From Syntrophobacteria bacterium (GTDB lineage: Bacteria > Desulfobacterota > Syntrophobacteria > JARFUL01), in the NCBI GenBank assembly GCA_029289015.1, contig JARFUL010000294.1:1-5835 (forward strand): a stretch of 5,835 nt of DNA, in the 5' to 3' direction. The notes under the pieces were generated by a model. It did no database searches, had not been told where the DNA came from, and saw nothing but the letters and a program-made list of their open reading frames with translations. This document shows positions 3,918 to 5,835 of this stretch, piece after piece. Numbering within the stretch: the stretch's first letter is position 1; each line of letters begins with the position of its first letter. A program made the translations under genes and the position numbers.

Positions 3918-5835
3918 CTCCCTGCCCCCCGGGCCCAGCACCTCCCGGGGCTTCACCCCGTCGGAGGGGCCCACTATCCCGTCGCGCTCCATGCGCTCGA
4001 TCATCCGGGCCGCGCGGTTGTAGCCCACCCTGAGCCTTCTCTGCACCATGGAGATGGAGGCCTGGCCTATCTCGAGCACCAGCCTCACCGCGTCCTCGTA
4101 CATCTCGTCCGGGGGCTCGTCCGCGTCCAGCTCCTCGTGGCGCCGGACGTCCAGGGTCAGCTCGTAGGCCGGGGCTCCCTGGTTCTTGAGGTGCTCCACC
4201 ACCTTCCGTATCTCCGGCTCCGTGACCAGCGTGCCGTGGATCCGCACCAGCTTGGAGGTTCCCGGCGGGAGAAAGAGCATGTCTCCGGAGCCCAAGAGGG
4301 TCTCCGCGCCGGACGCGTCCAAAACGGTGCGGGAGTCTACCCTGGAGGAGACCTTGAAGGATATCCTCGCAGAAATGTTGGCCTTGATGATCCCCGTGAT
4401 CACGTCCACCGACGGCCTCTGGGTGGCCACAACGAGGTGGATGCCCGCGGCCCGGGCCATCTGCGCGAGCCGGGTTATGTGCTCCTCCACCTCCCTCGAG
4501 GCCACTATCATGAGGTCGGAGAGCTCGTCCACCGCGACCACGATGTAGGGCAGGCGCGCGAGCTCCTCTTCCTCGAAAAGCTCCGCTTCCCGCGTCTTCT
4601 TTTTCTCTTTCGCGGCCTTGGCCAAGGTCGTGTTGTAGATGCCGATGTTCCTCGCGCCCACCCGGGCCAGGAGGGCGTAGCGGCGCTCCATCTCCCCCAC
4701 CGCCCACCTGAGGGCACTGGTGGCCTTGGCCGGCTCCATCACCACGGGGTGCAGCAGGTGGGGAATGGATTCGTAGACGTTGAGCTCGATCCTCTTGGTG
4801 TCTATGAGGAGGAGCCTAAGGTCCTGGGGCGACGCGTTGTAGAGAAGGGACATGAGGATGGAGTTGATGCAGACCGACTTGCCGGTGCCCGTGGCCCCCG
4901 CGATGAGCAGGTGGGGCATCCTGGCCAGGTCGGTCACCACGGGCCTTCCCAGGGTGTCCTTGCCCAGCGCGACGGTGAGGAGCGACCTCGAGTCGCTGAA
5001 CGCTTCGGACTGGAGCACCTCTCTCAGGACCACCATCTCCCGGTCCGTGTTGGGGATCTCTATGCCTATGACCCCCTTGCCGGGAATAGGGGCCACCACC
5101 CTGATCCCTGCCGCGCGGAGAGCCAGGGCCAGGTCGTCCTGGAGGGAGGCCACCCGGCTTATCTTCACCCCGGCCGCGGGCTCGAACTCGTACATGGTCA
5201 CCACCGGCCCCGCGAGGACCTCCACCACCCGGCCTTCCACCCCGAAGTCGGCCAGCTTCTTGGTGAGGATGCGGGAGTTCATCTCCAGGTACTCAGGGTC
5301 CGGGGCGGTCGCGCCCAGGGGCAGGCTCAGGAACTCCACGGGGGGCGGAGTGAAGTCGCCCAGGGGCTCCATAAAGGAGAACGCGACCTGCTCAGGCTCG
5401 GGCTCGGGCAGGGAGACCACCGGCGCCTCGATGATTACCGGCGGCTCGGGCCGCGGCGCGGGCTCGGCCTCCTCCTTCTTTTTCGCCTTGCGCCTGCGTT
5501 CCCTGGTGCGGGTGTAGAGGGAGTGGATCCACCCCAGGCACCACTTAATGCCCCGGGCCGCGGCCTTGGCCAGGGAGGAGGGCCTCAGCCCGGTGGAGAA
5601 CATGAAGAAGCAGACGAATAGCGTGCCGAAGATGACCGCGGTCCCAAGCTGGTTGAGATACTTCACCCCCACCAGGCGCATGGCCAGCCCCACCAGCCCG
5701 CCGGAGGGCTCCACCCACTCCCCGAAGGCCTGGTACCGGGGGATGATCATCTGGGCCAGCACCGAGGTGGTGAACACGCATCCCAGGTGCCCGGCCACCA
5801 ACAGAAGGTAGGAGTTGGGCCTTCTGCCGGTCACA
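3915..5835 (-). CDS. ftsK: DNA translocase FtsK (5' partial)
   Basis: FtsK sits at the division septum and pumps chromosomal DNA toward the dif site so that XerCD can resolve dimers. The frame is open at the right edge; the 639 visible residues lack the very N terminus. Two hydrophobic membrane segments are visible (about 8-31 and 59-80), presumably the last of the usual four. A short basic, then Pro/Glu-rich linker follows (110-180), much shorter than the long linker of E. coli FtsK. The motor domain spans about 185-545, with VLAGPVVTMYEFEPAAGVK (206-224), APIPGKGVIGIEIPN (248-262), Walker A GATGTGKS (313-320), Walker B YIVVAVDELSDLM (430-442) and TQRPSVDVITGIIKANISAR (471-490). The C-terminal gamma winged-helix domain (575-632; QASISMVQRRLRVGYNRAAR) is complete, so DNA-sequence-guided loading is expected. 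One small oddity: the usual DPK before the EL motif reads DTK (345-347). The gamma domain and FtsK-type membrane segments argue against a plasmid-transfer homologue; SpoIIIE is the nearest alternative name. Confidence 0.96.
   Translation of the reverse strand, partial: VTGRRPNSYLLLVAGHLGCVFTTSVLAQMIIPRYQAFGEWVEPSGGLVGLAMRLVGVKYLNQLGTAVIFGTLFVCFFMFSTGLRPSSLAKAAARGIKWCLGWIHSLYTRTRERRRKAKKKEEAEPAPRPEPPVIIEAPVVSLPEPEPEQVAFSFMEPLGDFTPPPVEFLSLPLGATAPDPEYLEMNSRILTKKLADFGVEGRVVEVLAGPVVTMYEFEPAAGVKISRVASLQDDLALALRAAGIRVVAPIPGKGVIGIEIPNTDREMVVLREVLQSEAFSDSRSLLTVALGKDTLGRPVVTDLARMPHLLIAGATGTGKSVCINSILMSLLYNASPQDLRLLLIDTKRIELNVYESIPHLLHPVVMEPAKATSALRWAVGEMERRYALLARVGARNIGIYNTTLAKAAKEKKKTREAELFEEEELARLPYIVVAVDELSDLMIVASREVEEHITRLAQMARAAGIHLVVATQRPSVDVITGIIKANISARISFKVSSRVDSRTVLDASGAETLLGSGDMLFLPPGTSKLVRIHGTLVTEPEIRKVVEHLKNQGAPAYELTLDVRRHEELDADEPPDEMYEDAVRLVLEIGQASISMVQRRLRVGYNRAARMIERMERDGIVGPSDGVKPREVLGPGGRE

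Noticed and set aside
3920..3927. GGGCAGGG (minus strand), fitting the E. coli FtsK-orienting KOPS consensus GGGNAGGG, at the ftsK/lolA junction.
   Set aside because: Another copy at 5406-5413 points the other way, and G-rich octamers are expected by chance at this base composition; the consensus may not even apply to this lineage.
3271..4707. A single 478-residue minus-strand frame that would fuse an Arg/Gly-rich N-terminal region to LolA.
   Set aside because: Its first 264 residues are an out-of-frame reading of ftsK with low-complexity composition; the signal peptide at 3915 marks the true lolA start.
4137..5621. A 494-residue open frame on the plus strand opposite ftsK.
   Set aside because: It is an antisense artefact of GC-rich codon usage: Gly/His/Arg/Leu-rich, no domain, and entirely inside a clearly real ftsK.
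1..5835. Search for CRISPR arrays, tRNA/rRNA genes, insertion sequences, integrases, toxin-antitoxin pairs or defence genes.
   Set aside because: No spaced repeat array, tRNA-like cloverleaf, transposase or nuclease signature was seen; apart from the truncated gene the content is ordinary metabolic and housekeeping genes.

Overview
The window reads as chromosomal DNA from a GC-rich (roughly 60-65% by eye), Gram-negative, probably anaerobic bacterium, most plausibly an uncultivated member of Desulfobacterota or another deltaproteobacterial-type lineage. This rests on a periplasmic lipoprotein carrier (LolA, so an outer membrane is present), the ftsK-lolA gene pair, a HydB/NuoF-type diaphorase subunit paired with a HoxU/NuoG-like iron-sulfur protein, and a three-cysteine quinolinate synthase. 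The taxonomic call is inference; no marker gene here fixes it.

Region by region. (1) 1-1523, plus strand: the 3' end of a redox operon. A NuoF/HydB-like NAD(P)H-dehydrogenase flavoprotein (5' end outside the window) is followed 27 bases later by a 242-residue iron-sulfur protein with one 2Fe-2S and two 4Fe-4S sites. Together they look like the NADH-handling and electron-wire part of a soluble hydrogenase, formate dehydrogenase or heterodisulfide-reductase-linked complex whose catalytic subunit is not visible. (2) 1524-1751: a structured intergenic region with a hairpin plus T-run (probable terminator), a promoter-like pair just ahead of it, and a perfect 8-bp-arm palindrome resembling dispersed intergenic repeats. 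(3) 1752-2087, plus strand: a 111-residue reading frame matching only the first half of a cobalamin-binding domain of the kind found at the N terminus of B12-binding radical SAM proteins; best read as a truncated remnant. (4) 2112-3014, minus strand: complete nadA, convergent with the remnant. (5) 3015-3270: a gene-free gap holding the nadA leader and a short direct repeat. (6) 3271-5835, minus strand: complete lolA preceded by ftsK (5' end outside the window), stop and start overlapping as TGATG.

The genes fall into three separate jobs: electron transfer between NAD(H) and iron-sulfur carriers, NAD biosynthesis by NadA, and cell-envelope and chromosome-segregation housekeeping by FtsK and LolA. 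The NAD theme shared by the diaphorase and nadA is probably coincidental, since they are on opposite strands with a gene remnant between them. I see no convincing new defence, mobile or signalling system. The points most worth a second look are the truncated cobalamin-binding gene, the promoter/hairpin/palindrome cluster ahead of it, and the domain layout of the diaphorase pair.
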